NCBI GenBank assembly: GCA_938040325.1
Contig: CALHXW010000222.1
Span: forward strand, 1 to 45,796
Direction of reading: 5' to 3'
Length of the DNA stretch: 45,796 nt
Source of the DNA: an uncultured bacterium
Lineage (GTDB): Bacteria; Myxococcota_A; UBA9042; PHBI01
Shown here: positions 16,561 through 25,804 of the stretch, piece after piece
How positions within the stretch are numbered: the stretch's first letter is position 1
How the letters are laid out: the number at the start of each line of letters is the position of its first letter
Position numbers and translations under genes: made by a program
The notes under the pieces: model-generated
Told to the model about the DNA's origin: nothing
The model's database searches: none
The model's input: the letters and a program-made list of their open reading frames with translations, nothing else

Positions 16561-17403
16561 TCAGTCGCCAGCGAGCGCTGCGTCCGCAACCGCGTCTGGG
16601 TCTTCCAGCGGCACCAGGTGGGTGCCCTCAAGCTCGATGAACCTGGCGTTCGGGGCGAGCGCCTGCCAGCGGCTCCACGAGTCCTTGTTCAAGGTGCTCG
16701 AGCGGCTACCGCGGACCGCCGTCGTGGGGACGCTAAGGTTGGCGAGCATGCCCCAGGGGTCGGGCGGTTCCGCGTAGATCCTCGCCTCCCACAGACGTGG
16801 GAATGCGAGGCTGACGCCCTCGGCGCTCGGCACGAGAGCGTGGTGCACCAAGGCGCTCAGCGCGTCGTCGCTGATGTCGGAGAAGACCCGCTTCGAGCGC
16901 CAAGAGGCCCAGGCGCTGGCGTGGTCATCGTAGTGTTGTCGACGTCTCGCCGCGCCCGCAGACATGGGGTTGGCAAGCCGGTCGGGCAGCGAGAGCGCCA
17001 CCGCTTGGGCGATCCACTCCGGGGGCAAGAACACAGGCTCGACGAGCACCACGCGCTCGAAGAGATCCGGGCGCTGTTCGGCTGCAAAGGCGATGGTGAC
17101 CGCGCCGAGCGAGTGCCCGACGGCTCGGTACGGACCGCGCCCATGGAGCTCAAGCGCTGCAATGAGGTCGGTGGCGAACACGCGCCAGCCATCGAGCTTG
17201 AGCTCTGGGTCGAGCGGGTCAGGCGCGTCGGGCCAGAGCGCCCGGTGGGCCGGGGCGATGACCTCTCCATGCTCTTGCAGGCGCTCGAGCAGCGCATGGT
17301 AGCAGCCGGGCGGAAAGCCATTGGCGTGCGCAAAGACGAACGGAGAGCCCGCGTCCGTGCGCGAGCCAGGCACGTCGCTGGGCTTGGCGGTGGTGTCGAC
17401 CAT
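16561..17403 (-). CDS. Alpha/beta hydrolase
   Basis: 280 residues from ATG 17403. The oxyanion region is FVFAHANGFPPGCYHALLER, the nucleophile elbow is GHSLGA, and the C-terminal His is in EGTHLVPLEDP, with an acid residue likely in the strand before it. The HANGFP start resembles a subgroup of small cytoplasmic esterase/hydrolase-like proteins, substrate unknown. No signal peptide. It lies 152 bp upstream of gcvPB on the same strand with no obvious functional link. The open frame extends 20 codons further upstream without a ribosome binding site. Confidence 0.88.
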   Translation of the reverse strand: MVDTTAKPSDVPGSRTDAGSPFVFAHANGFPPGCYHALLERLQEHGEVIAPAHRALWPDAPDPLDPELKLDGWRVFATDLIAALELHGRGPYRAVGHSLGAVTIAFAAEQRPDLFERVVLVEPVFLPPEWIAQAVALSLPDRLANPMSAGAARRRQHYDDHASAWASWRSKRVFSDISDDALSALVHHALVPSAEGVSLAFPRLWEARIYAEPPDPWGMLANLSVPTTAVRGSRSSTLNKDSWSRWQALAPNARFIELEGTHLVPLEDPDAVADAALAGD

Positions 17404-17567
17404 GCCGGCATGGTGGCGCGGCTCATCGACGGGCGCAACCGTGTTGCACCGGCCGAGCGACACTAGAACGCATCAACAATCACAGAAATTTCACATCCAA
17501 TAGACCTTTTTCTCGCGTGCTCCGTCCACGCTCATCGGACACCACGGAGAGACACAGGAGGTCGGAA

Positions 17568-19775
17568 ATGCGAAGTATTCTCGCAGGGATTAGTGCGTTC
17601 GTTTGGCTAGGTGCGCTCACGCTCACGACGGGCTGTTCGTCGTACGGCAGCTACGTTGACACCAACCCCGATGAGGGGCTTGGGCGTGTCGTGGTCTACC
17701 GAAACGGCATCGCGTTTTACGAGCGCCGCGCCACCGTCGAAGATGGCGTCATCAAGCTCGATGTGCCGCCCGACAAAGTCGACGACCTGCTCAAGTCACT
17801 GACGGTCGCCGAGTACGGCACGGGGCGCCCGCTGCCGGTGTCGTTTCCGACCTCCGGTACCGGCGACACGGGGGCGGTGGACATGACTATCCAGGTCAAT
17901 GACCCCAGCGTCCGCGACGTGGTCCTGACCTACATCGGTGACGCGCCTGCGTGGAAGCCGAGCTACCGTGTGGTGGTTGGCGACCAGGGCGTGAAGCTCC
18001 AGGGTTGGGCGATCGTCGACAACACGTCGGGCGAGCGCTGGGAGAAGGTGCGGGTCGGTGTCGGCTCGAGCTCGGCGTTGTCCTTTAAGTACAACCTGCG
18101 AAACGTCGTGAACGTGCACCGCCAGACACTGCACGGGCAGACGGGCTTCGCGGTCGCACCGCCGACCGGCGGCGCGGTGGTGCGCAAAAAGCATGACCAG
18201 CAGCAGGTGGTCGCCAGCTTCGACGCGCGCTCGATCCCAACCATGGACCGCGCTGACGGTGACGTGGCGGAGGACGACCTGCTCGCCGACGTCGATGCGC
18301 CGCAGCGCGAGCAGGCGATTGCACGCACAGAGGCCAGGCGTCGCAAGGCGAAGGCGCGGGGCCGGAAGGGCCGGGCGCCTCGCAAGACAACCTCCACCGC
18401 GACCAACTTCGGTGGCGGGCTTGCTGGCTTGGCAAGTGGTGCAAAGGCCCAGACGCGCCCCAGGCCGGTCGTTAAGCCGATGCCGACGCAACAGGTCCAG
18501 CAGCTGGCCACCCAGCTCCGCAACAGCAAGCGTCAGGTCGTGATCGAAGGCTACTCGAGCAAGGGCGAGCGCAACGGACAGTGGGTCTCGAGCGATCGGG
18601 CGAACTGGCTGCGCAACGAGCTCATCAAGAATGGCGTCCCGCCAGCCCAGGTGGCGGTCGACGCCAAGGGAGCCGTTGCGGGACGCAGCGCTGGGGTGCG
18701 CTTGGTGCAGGCGCCGATCTCACCCGAGAACGCCGCAGACCTAGCCGCTGAGCCGGTCGGTGAGAGCCACTTCGAGTCCGAGCGAACCATGACGGTCGAG
18801 CGCGGCACGAGCGCGATGATCGCGATGCTCGACGACAAAGCGGACGGCGACATCGTCTACCTCTACGATCCGGTTGCTGAGCGTGGGAACGAGCGCTTCG
18901 CGTTTAAGGCGATTCGCTTCAAAAACCCCACCGACTCGACGCTTGAGACAGGTCCTATGACGGTCTACGGCGAGGGCCGCTTCATCGGTGAGGGACTGAC
19001 CGAGCCGATCCCCCCGCGCGCCACCGCGGTCGTGCCCTTCGCCCTGGACCGTCAGGTCATCGTCGAGCGTGCTGATGACAGCGTCGACAGCATTCATCGA
19101 CTTGTCGCGCTCGACCGCGGCGTCCTGCGCACCGAGGTCAAGCACACCCGCCGGACGACACTCGAGCTGACGAGCATGCTGCACAAGCCGGTCGAGCTCT
19201 TCATTCGCCACAACGTGATGAAGGGCTGGTCGCTGACAAAGAGCCCCGATGTCTACGAGCAGATCGGCGAGCGCCACCTCTTTAAGGTGCGTCTTGAGCC
19301 CGGCGAGCAGACCAAGGTCGTCATTGCTGAGACGACCCCGTTGATGAAGACCCTGGATCTCCGGACCCGCAGCGGCGTGGATCTTGTGCGGCTCTACCTC
19401 GACGGTGGCGCGACCGACAGCGCGTTCGATAAGCCCATGCGGGCGCTGCTCGCGCTCTATCGGGACATGGGCGACACCCGCCAGAAGATCCAGCACACCC
19501 GCGAGCGCCTTGCCGAGTTCCGCACCCGCATGATCGAGCTGCAGACGCAGATCGCGAGCCTGCACGACGTGAAGGGAGCCAGTCAGCTCATGCGGCACCT
19601 CCAGGCCAAGCTCAAGGAGACCTCAGCGCGCGTGCAAAAGGACACGATCGCGGTGGTCGATCTCAAAGAGAAGCTCATGCTCAACCGCATCCGCTTCCAA
19701 GATGGTGTGGCCGAGCTGACTCTGGCAAAGAGCGCGACGACGCCGCGCGACAAGGACGCGAAGCTCGGGGGCTAG
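17568..19775 (+). CDS. DUF4139-type lipoprotein with an OmpA-like insert and C-terminal coiled coil
   Basis: 735 residues. The signal peptide ends in a lipobox (LTTGC, Cys23). Residues about 40-180 (VVYRNGIAFYERRATVEDG, APAWKPSYRVVVG, LQGWAIVDNTSGERWEKVRV) and about 410-610 resemble the DUF4139/mucoidy-inhibitor-like beta domain. They are interrupted by a basic linker and by an OmpA-like segment at about 305-385 (VVIEGYSSKGERNG, DRANWLRNELIKNGVPPAQV) of the kind that binds peptidoglycan. The last 100 residues form a coiled coil (TRQKIQHTRERLAEFRTRMI). ATG 17568 follows AGGAGG by 6 nt. An envelope anchor or surface role is inferred. Repeat A2 with a T-run follows the stop directly. Confidence 0.78.
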   Translation: MRSILAGISAFVWLGALTLTTGCSSYGSYVDTNPDEGLGRVVVYRNGIAFYERRATVEDGVIKLDVPPDKVDDLLKSLTVAEYGTGRPLPVSFPTSGTGDTGAVDMTIQVNDPSVRDVVLTYIGDAPAWKPSYRVVVGDQGVKLQGWAIVDNTSGERWEKVRVGVGSSSALSFKYNLRNVVNVHRQTLHGQTGFAVAPPTGGAVVRKKHDQQQVVASFDARSIPTMDRADGDVAEDDLLADVDAPQREQAIARTEARRRKAKARGRKGRAPRKTTSTATNFGGGLAGLASGAKAQTRPRPVVKPMPTQQVQQLATQLRNSKRQVVIEGYSSKGERNGQWVSSDRANWLRNELIKNGVPPAQVAVDAKGAVAGRSAGVRLVQAPISPENAADLAAEPVGESHFESERTMTVERGTSAMIAMLDDKADGDIVYLYDPVAERGNERFAFKAIRFKNPTDSTLETGPMTVYGEGRFIGEGLTEPIPPRATAVVPFALDRQVIVERADDSVDSIHRLVALDRGVLRTEVKHTRRTTLELTSMLHKPVELFIRHNVMKGWSLTKSPDVYEQIGERHLFKVRLEPGEQTKVVIAETTPLMKTLDLRTRSGVDLVRLYLDGGATDSAFDKPMRALLALYRDMGDTRQKIQHTRERLAEFRTRMIELQTQIASLHDVKGASQLMRHLQAKLKETSARVQKDTIAVVDLKEKLMLNRIRFQDGVAELTLAKSATTPRDKDAKLGG

Positions 19776-19781
19776 TCCGGG

Positions 19782-19848
19782 CTAGTCCCAAATCAAGCAC
19801 ATCGCCTTCGCCTCGCTCGAAAACAGCGCTTGTTTTGGGCCTAGTTTT
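19782..19848. repeat. Dispersed hairpin repeat, family A, copy A2 (terminator-like)
   Basis: CTAGTCCCAAATCAAGC (19782-19798) pairs with GCTTGTTTTGGGCCTAG (19828-19844) with two mismatches over 17 bp, and TTTT follows. The loop holds TCGCCTTCGCCTCGCTCGAA, matching copy A1 in reverse. It starts 7 nt after the stop of the lipoprotein gene, so it probably terminates that transcript. The rest of 19849-20146 holds no convincing gene and is the leader region of the next gene. Confidence 0.8.
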
Positions 19849-20146
19849 ACATGCCGGAAGTTCGTTCCTATCTCCTCGACGGTCCATCGCCGATCTCTTC
19901 GGTCCGACTTCTTGAAGGGTCCCGACGCGGCCACAGGCTCCGGGAGGTCGTTCCGCTTGAGTGGTCGGGACAACATGGGCGCGTGCGGCAAGGTTGCCGC
20001 GCGCGTTTCGCTGTCAGAGGTGTGCCCCAGCGGACCCGGTGCAGTTTCTCAGATGTGCTGCGACCGGTATGCTCACGGAATGGTCGTGTGGGTCACCCTG
20101 TTCGGCATGGCTTGGGCGCATGAGTGTCTGCTGGAGAGGAGTTGCG

Positions 20147-22261
20147 GTGAACAACGTGGCCAAGAGACCGGGCTCCGCAGCGCCGAGACGCAGTCTGCCG
20201 ACGCTCTCCTGTCGTCGTTCGCGGCTGACGCACGCGTGTCGCGGGGCAGCGGTGGTCGCGTCTGCCTTGGTCTTGGGTGCGTGTTCGTCGCTTCCCATCA
20301 AGCGTCAGATCGACGTGGACGTGCTCTGGTACAACGCCGGGACGGCGGGACCGGGGCAGGGCAGCAGCCGAACGAACGTGCGGGTCGAGCCGAACCCGGA
20401 AGACAAGATCCGGGTCGGCGTGATCGAGAGCGCATCGCTTCAGACCGGCAAGATGTGGCGGGCGGCGATCTGGATGGCGGCGTTTCAAGCCGCGGTCGCC
20501 ACCAACCAAGATCCGGCAGATTGGCTCGTCAGCGTCGAGGTCGACAACCTCGGCGACCGCATTGACGGGCCAAGTGCTGGCGGCCTGCTCACCGCGGCGA
20601 TGATGGCAGGGATGTTGGGAGCGAACGCTGACGCCAACTTCAGCATGACAGGGACCGTCAACCCGGACGGAACGATCGGCCCGGTCAGCGGTATCCCCAA
20701 CAAGTTCTCGGCCGCCGTCAACAACGGCAAGCGCGTGCTGGGTTTCCCGCTTGGCCAAGGCAAAGCGCGCGATCTGAAGACAAAGGCGATGGTCGACCTC
20801 AAGACGCGCTTTGGCAGCGACAACGTGCGCCTGGTGGAGATGAAGGATGTGGGCGACGCCTACGAGGCACTCACCGGCAGGTCCCTCAAGGGGCCGGCCC
20901 CGCTGCCGGTGGCCGCCATGGCGCTGCCTGACAACGTCGCAAAGGCAATGACCGAGCAGACGAAGCACTGGCTCGGCGGCGCACAGCGGACCTACCGAGA
21001 CTTCGAGGCGCTCAAGCTCAATAATCCGGCGCTCAAGCGGCGCTGGGAGGTGGTTAATCGCAACTTCGGGCTCGCGGAGAGCCTGCTCAAGAAGGGTCGC
21101 GTGTCAGCTGCCTACCTTCGCTCCGCCGGGATGTTTGCGGCCGCCGACAGCGCGCTCCTGCTCGCTAGGATCGTCTCGGACGTGGGTAAGAACGAGCTGA
21201 TTGCTGCCCGGAACTTCGCCAACGGCGTCTTCGAGTCCGTCGACTCGCGCATGGCCGACACCATCAAGCGATTCAAAGACATCGAGCCGCGCTCCGCGTC
21301 CGACCTGATGACGCTCATCGACGGCTACGAGGCCTTTGGTGAGGCGGTCCGCTACCTCGGTGACGCCATCAAGGAACGTCAGAAGTCCAACCGAGAGCTC
21401 CAGGTGATCGGCCTTGGCCTCAAGGCGAAGAAGCTCAAGGTCGACAACAAGCTCAAGGCCCGGCTGATCCGCCTACTCTACGAGCCGCTCGAGGCGATCA
21501 TTAACGCCAACGTCAACACCGTCATTGCCAAGCAGAGCCTCGAGTTCCGGCCTGCTGCCGACGAGTCCGAGCGCGGCAACCGCAAGCGCAGTCAGGCCAG
21601 TCAGGGCCGCGTCGAGCGACTCGGTCAGCTCTTGCGTGTGGCCGCAGGCGCCAACAAGACCTACTTCGAGACCATCGCGCTCGAGCCAATGGCCAACAAG
21701 ATCAAGATCTCGGTGTCCGATGCCCGCGTTCGCTTCAAAGACCCGACCTGGCAGCACATTCGGCACGACCCGCGAATGCTGCACAGCATTCTCGAGGAGC
21801 ACTTGGGCGGCAATTCCTTTCCGCTGTCGATCTTCGACCTGTCGACCGCCTTCAATATCTACATCGGCGCAGCGACCCTCATCGCGAAGTACTACTCCCT
21901 CGACATGAAGCTCAACGACGGACGCATCACCGCGGTCGGGCGCAAGAAGGCCTTCGCCACAATGCTCACGCTCGCGGAGGAGAAGGCCCGCGAGCATGCT
22001 GCCCGTGCCAAGCGAGCCGTTGGCGACGTGCCGGTCGCGGCCCGCATCGCCTACCAGACGGGACGCGCCTTCGAAGAGCTTGGCGGCGCCGAGTCGCGGG
22101 CAGACGCGCTCGAGCAGTACTGGCGCTCGTCGATGTTTAGCCAGCTCGCCGTCATCCTGCGCAAGCGCGTCTCCGCTGACGCTGAGCCGGCCGTGGGGAC
22201 CGGACCCGAGCAGCCTACCAGGGGCGCTTCGCTTTCGGCTGGGGCTTCAGCGTCACCGTGA
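20147..22261 (+). CDS. Lipoprotein with a Lon-type (S16) protease domain
   Basis: 704 residues. GTG 20147 is chosen because GGAGAGGAG lies 6 nt upstream. A long basic n-region and a hydrophobic stretch end in the lipobox VLGAC (Cys46), so export and lipid anchoring are predicted. Residues about 55-240 form an S16 domain: DNLGDRIDGPSAGGLLTAAM carries the catalytic Ser (143) and SGIPNKFSAAVNNGKRVLGF the catalytic Lys (186). They are 43 residues apart, exactly the spacing of the Lon dyad (E. coli S679/K722). No AAA+ ATPase is present. The remaining 460 residues are helical and unrecognised. The 3' end overlaps the convergent kinase gene by 47 bp. Confidence 0.85.
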   Translation: MNNVAKRPGSAAPRRSLPTLSCRRSRLTHACRGAAVVASALVLGACSSLPIKRQIDVDVLWYNAGTAGPGQGSSRTNVRVEPNPEDKIRVGVIESASLQTGKMWRAAIWMAAFQAAVATNQDPADWLVSVEVDNLGDRIDGPSAGGLLTAAMMAGMLGANADANFSMTGTVNPDGTIGPVSGIPNKFSAAVNNGKRVLGFPLGQGKARDLKTKAMVDLKTRFGSDNVRLVEMKDVGDAYEALTGRSLKGPAPLPVAAMALPDNVAKAMTEQTKHWLGGAQRTYRDFEALKLNNPALKRRWEVVNRNFGLAESLLKKGRVSAAYLRSAGMFAAADSALLLARIVSDVGKNELIAARNFANGVFESVDSRMADTIKRFKDIEPRSASDLMTLIDGYEAFGEAVRYLGDAIKERQKSNRELQVIGLGLKAKKLKVDNKLKARLIRLLYEPLEAIINANVNTVIAKQSLEFRPAADESERGNRKRSQASQGRVERLGQLLRVAAGANKTYFETIALEPMANKIKISVSDARVRFKDPTWQHIRHDPRMLHSILEEHLGGNSFPLSIFDLSTAFNIYIGAATLIAKYYSLDMKLNDGRITAVGRKKAFATMLTLAEEKAREHAARAKRAVGDVPVAARIAYQTGRAFEELGGAESRADALEQYWRSSMFSQLAVILRKRVSADAEPAVGTGPEQPTRGASLSAGASASP

Positions 22262-24194
22262 TCGTCTGGCCGTCCTGCTCGGGCGTGACGGTCACCGACT
22301 GATTGCGGTACTCCTCGTTGTCGGCGACCACGCGGATCCGAGGTGGAGCATCCGATGACTTCCAGCTGATCTGCGCCCGCCGGCGCTTGTGGTTTCGGCC
22401 CCAATGGATGCGGGCACGCGCTGCTGTCGGACGCGTCTGGAGAAACACCGTGTAGCGCTCCGGCTTGGCCACGGCAGGTGCAGTCGCCACGGGCGCTGCT
22501 GGTGTTGGGTTGACGACCGGCGCCGACCTCACAGGCGCCACCTCGGTCGGCGTCGCGACGACAGCGGGTGCGGCTGGCGGCGTGTTGGCCACCGCCGCGA
22601 TCTCAGCACTGCGTTGCCCAGCGTTCGTGCCTGCCACAGCCGCCGTCGTGGCGGTTGCTCCAGTCAGGACCGGCGTCGCGACCGTTGGTGCCTGAGCCGC
22701 GATGGCGGCCACAGCAGCTGGCGGTGCCGTCGCACCCGTGGGCTCCTCGGCCCTTGCGACGCGGACTCCCGCAGCGTCGGGCTCGGCGGACTTCGCGTCG
22801 ATCGGCGCGCCCGCAGCAGCCTCCGAGGCGCGCGCGTCTTCGGCGTTGGTCTCCGGGCCCTCCGTCGGCTCGCCGCCTCCGACCATGCCGACTTCGTCCG
22901 CGCTGGTCTCGTCCACAAGCGCCGCTGTGTCTGACCGGGTCGCCGTCGCGTCATCGCCGCTTCCGAAGAGCCCAAGCTGCACCGCAGCAAACGCACCGCC
23001 CGCGACCAACACCACCGTCGCCAAGAGCCAAGGCCACAGGGGCGTACGGCGCTGGATCTTGAGCTGCGACATCGTCTGGCTCAGCTTCACACCCGTCAGC
23101 AGCGCATCGGGGTGGGCACCTCGCCGCGTCTCGCGGAACGCAAAGTCAGGCTCGCTCGCTGGGCCACTCGAGGGTGGCGGGGTATCGATGATGACGGGCG
23201 GCGCCGCTGGCTGCTCGACGTCGCTAGCCTGCGTGGTGCCCTTGACCGGCATCTCCAAGCGCAGCATCGCCAGGGCCTCGCGCGCGTCCGACGGGCGGTT
23301 TCGCTTCTTCTTCTCGAGCAGGCACATGACGAGGTCTGCCAGCGGACCCTTGATTCGCGCACCGTTGCGCAGCATGGGCTGCGGCTTCTCGACGACGTGC
23401 GCGACCATGTACTCGTTGGGCGACTCACACTCGAAGAGGCTCACCCCTGTCAGGCACTCGTACATGATGACGCCAAGCGAGTAGAGGTCGGACGCTGGTC
23501 CCACCTCTTTGGCGGTCGCCTGCTCCGGTGACATGTAGCGCGGCGAGCCGATGACCGCGCCAGCGCGGGTGAGCGTCATCTCGGCCGAGAGCTCGTCGCT
23601 GACCTTGGCAATGCCGAAGTCGAGGACCTTCACGAAGTTCTCTTGGCCGGCGATGTTGGCCAGGAAGATGTTTTCCGGCTTGAGGTCGCGGTGGATGATG
23701 CCGCGCTCATGGGCTTCTGCGAGCACCGTCAAGATCGCTTCGGCAATCTGGACGACGCTGTCTTCACTCAGTGGCTCGCCGTCGTCGAGCAGCTCTTCAA
23801 GCGACGTCCCCTCAAGGTACTCCATCACGAGGTAGAGCTGGTCGTTTTCCGAGCAGCCGAAGTCGAGCATGCGAACGGCGTGGGGGTGCTTCAGCGCTGC
23901 GACCGCGCGTGCTTCCTGTTGAAAGCGTGCGGCATGGGTCAGGTCCTGCGACATGTGCTGATGCATCAGCTTGATGGCGACCGTGCGCCCGACATTGAGC
24001 TGCTTGGCGCGGTAGACCACGCCCATCCCGCCGACGCCGAGGATCTCTTCAAGCTCGAAGCGACCCTCAAAGGTGGTGCCGATGCGTCGCTCGTACTCAG
24101 CCGTCTCGCTCTCGCGGACTGGCAGCGTCTTGTAGCCGTCGGCCGGGCAGGAGCGGGCTTCGGTCTCAAGACGACACTGGGGGCAGACGCGCAT
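22215..24194 (-). CDS. Membrane Ser/Thr protein kinase with PEGA-like tail
   Basis: 659 residues. The N-terminal CPQC...C (4, 7, 16) looks like a small zinc-ribbon remnant. The kinase domain (about 45-310) has GVGGMGVVYRA, the ATP Lys75 in VAIKLM, HRDLKPEN (168-175), DFG (192-194) and MSPEQ, so it should be active. A transmembrane helix (WPWLLATVVLVAGGAFAAVQ) follows near residue 400, then an Ala/Pro/Thr-rich linker of about 180 residues. The final domain (TVFLQTRPTAARARIHWG...) resembles PEGA. Such kinases are abundant in Myxococcota. A 17-bp inverted repeat lies about 90-105 bp before the start. Confidence 0.95.
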   Translation of the reverse strand: MRVCPQCRLETEARSCPADGYKTLPVRESETAEYERRIGTTFEGRFELEEILGVGGMGVVYRAKQLNVGRTVAIKLMHQHMSQDLTHAARFQQEARAVAALKHPHAVRMLDFGCSENDQLYLVMEYLEGTSLEELLDDGEPLSEDSVVQIAEAILTVLAEAHERGIIHRDLKPENIFLANIAGQENFVKVLDFGIAKVSDELSAEMTLTRAGAVIGSPRYMSPEQATAKEVGPASDLYSLGVIMYECLTGVSLFECESPNEYMVAHVVEKPQPMLRNGARIKGPLADLVMCLLEKKKRNRPSDAREALAMLRLEMPVKGTTQASDVEQPAAPPVIIDTPPPSSGPASEPDFAFRETRRGAHPDALLTGVKLSQTMSQLKIQRRTPLWPWLLATVVLVAGGAFAAVQLGLFGSGDDATATRSDTAALVDETSADEVGMVGGGEPTEGPETNAEDARASEAAAGAPIDAKSAEPDAAGVRVARAEEPTGATAPPAAVAAIAAQAPTVATPVLTGATATTAAVAGTNAGQRSAEIAAVANTPPAAPAVVATPTEVAPVRSAPVVNPTPAAPVATAPAVAKPERYTVFLQTRPTAARARIHWGRNHKRRRAQISWKSSDAPPRIRVVADNEEYRNQSVTVTPEQDGQTITVTLKPQPKAKRPW

Positions 24195-24281
24195 AGCCCT
24201 GACTTCGACTCCCTTTCCTGAGGACCTGACTCAACTTGGGGCACGTCGACGACGAGGCTCCCGGCGACTCCATGATTGGCC

Positions 24282-24298
24282 GAATCGGTCGCCGATTC
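24282..24298. promoter_or_regulatory. Palindrome upstream of the kinase gene, possible operator
   Basis: GAATCGG and CCGATTC flank TCG, a perfect inverted repeat with a 3-nt centre. It sits in the 327-bp gene-free stretch 24195-24521 before the kinase start, where a repressor or activator could bind. No clear -35/-10 pair was found next to it, and nothing else is evident in that stretch. Confidence 0.4.
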
Positions 24299-24521
24299 AA
24301 GCAACCTACCCCGGCCTTCTCATAAGAATCCGGCTGCGGACGCGGATCTGCAGTCATGACGGGCGCGTACTCATGCTGCGAAACTTGAGGGGAGCCCGAC
24401 GCATCTTCGGTTCGCTCTACGCGTTCATGCCCGTCATCACGACACCTTCTCGCCCTTGCTCGACGGCCGCGGCGCCGCTTGCTCGTCCGGGCAGTGCGCT
24501 CTGCTGAGCGACGACGCGTCG

Positions 24522-25619
24522 CTACTGGCAGCCATGCGCCTGTCGCAGAAGCTGGATTTCGTTGGCCAAGTCTGCCGAGAGCACCAGCGGCTTAAGCGTT
24601 GGGCCGTCGATCTCCAGCGCTGGACGCCCCTCGGTCAGGTTGAGGTAGAACCATGCGCGTGCCCAGACCGTGAGCACCGCCTCGCGATAGCACGCGTCAC
24701 CCGAGATGAACTGGTAGACGCCCGGGTAGCTCTCTCGGGCGAGCTTGAGGTAGCGCTCGATGTACCAGAGGAAGGTGAGGATGCCGTCGCGTGCCGACGT
24801 AGAGTAGCCGCCGAACTGGTCTTCGAATGCGTAGTCGGTGGCGAGCGAGTTGATGTACTGAGTGGCCTCCTCCACGACGCTGTTGAATCCTTGGTCGCCG
24901 CCCTCGAATGCCGCGTTGAAGGGGTCGCCGTCCATGTAGACGTCGCGGTAGAAGTCGTCGGGATTCGTCGCCGCGTACGCATCGCCATTGATGAGACTGC
25001 GCGCGAAGGTCTTGCCGTAGCGGTCGGTCGTGTCGCCGTCCTTGCAGGTGAGCTGCAGGTCTGGGCGGAACACGAAGGTGTCCTCGCCGAACTCGCCGAT
25101 GCTGAGGTCGAGCGAGTGGCCGCACTCATGGACGACCGTCGACAGCCGGTTCATGACCTCAACAGGGGTGCTCGCGTTGCCTAAGAAGATCTCGGCGCAG
25201 TTGTCGAACGCCCCGCGGAGCTGGCCCTGCTCGGTGATGTAGCGGCCAATCGGGTAGCGGGCCTCCAGCGACTGGTAGATGAAGGGCACCCGGTTGCTCG
25301 CGTTGAAGGCAGCGACGGCCGATGCAACGCTGGCGTTTGGGCTCGGGGGCGTCTCGCTGTAGAGGTTCTCGTCGCAGAGGTAGGACGTCTGGGTCACCGT
25401 TGTGTCTTGGGGCGGAACCCCGGTGTCGGGCGCCGGGACCGTGTCGTCGCCAAAGGTCGTGTCGCCGCCAGTGTCCGTGCCGCCGAGCGTGTCAGTGCCC
25501 CCGAACATGGTGTCCACGCTCGCGTCCTCGACCAGCATGTTCGTGCCGTCATCGCCGTCGTCGCCGCAGCCTGAGACGACCAGCGCCAGTGCCGAGATCA
25601 AGCTTCCAAGTCGCCGCAT
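24522..25619 (-). CDS. Lipoprotein with a HExxH metallopeptidase-like motif
   Basis: 365 residues from ATG 25619 (GGAGG lies 7 nt upstream; an ATG four codons earlier has no site). The lipobox LVVSGC (Cys18) is followed by an Asp/Thr/Gly-rich spacer to about residue 75. The main domain contains RLSTVVHECGHSLDLSIGEF, a perfect HExxH (H164, E165, H168). A downstream acidic helix, SVVEEATQYINSLATDYAFE, could give the third zinc ligand, as in gluzincins. A surface zinc protease is inferred; the family is not recognised by name. Four Cys in the mature domain suggest disulfides outside the cytoplasm. Confidence 0.78.
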   Translation of the reverse strand: MRRLGSLISALALVVSGCGDDGDDGTNMLVEDASVDTMFGGTDTLGGTDTGGDTTFGDDTVPAPDTGVPPQDTTVTQTSYLCDENLYSETPPSPNASVASAVAAFNASNRVPFIYQSLEARYPIGRYITEQGQLRGAFDNCAEIFLGNASTPVEVMNRLSTVVHECGHSLDLSIGEFGEDTFVFRPDLQLTCKDGDTTDRYGKTFARSLINGDAYAATNPDDFYRDVYMDGDPFNAAFEGGDQGFNSVVEEATQYINSLATDYAFEDQFGGYSTSARDGILTFLWYIERYLKLARESYPGVYQFISGDACYREAVLTVWARAWFYLNLTEGRPALEIDGPTLKPLVLSADLANEIQLLRQAHGCQ

Positions 25620-25663
25620 CAAGCCCTCCATCCATCGAGCGTCGCGACCTTAACAGGCTGGTG

Positions 25664-25802
25664 AGCAGCGTCGCGTTCGGAAACGGAAAAATCCGGTCGC
25701 GAGGCCGGCGGGCGCGACATCGCTGCGCCAGCGCCGGTCGGATCGCGTGGACGCGGCCCACCTCGCTGCGTCCCAGAATCCGCGTTTCCCGAACGCTGCT
25801 AG
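25664..25802. repeat. Dispersed hairpin repeat, family B, copy B2
   Basis: The left arm starts at GAGCAGCGTCGCGTTCGGAA (25663) and the right arm, AGAATCCGCGTTTCCCGAAC then GCTGCTAG, spans 25775-25802. The arms pair imperfectly and enclose a GC-rich interior with its own inverted parts. The right arm matches copy B1 (14888-14915) at all but a few positions. It lies just past the stop of the copper-monooxygenase gene, whose CTAG (25805-25808) follows 2 nt later. Confidence 0.7.
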
Positions 25803-25804
25803 GG

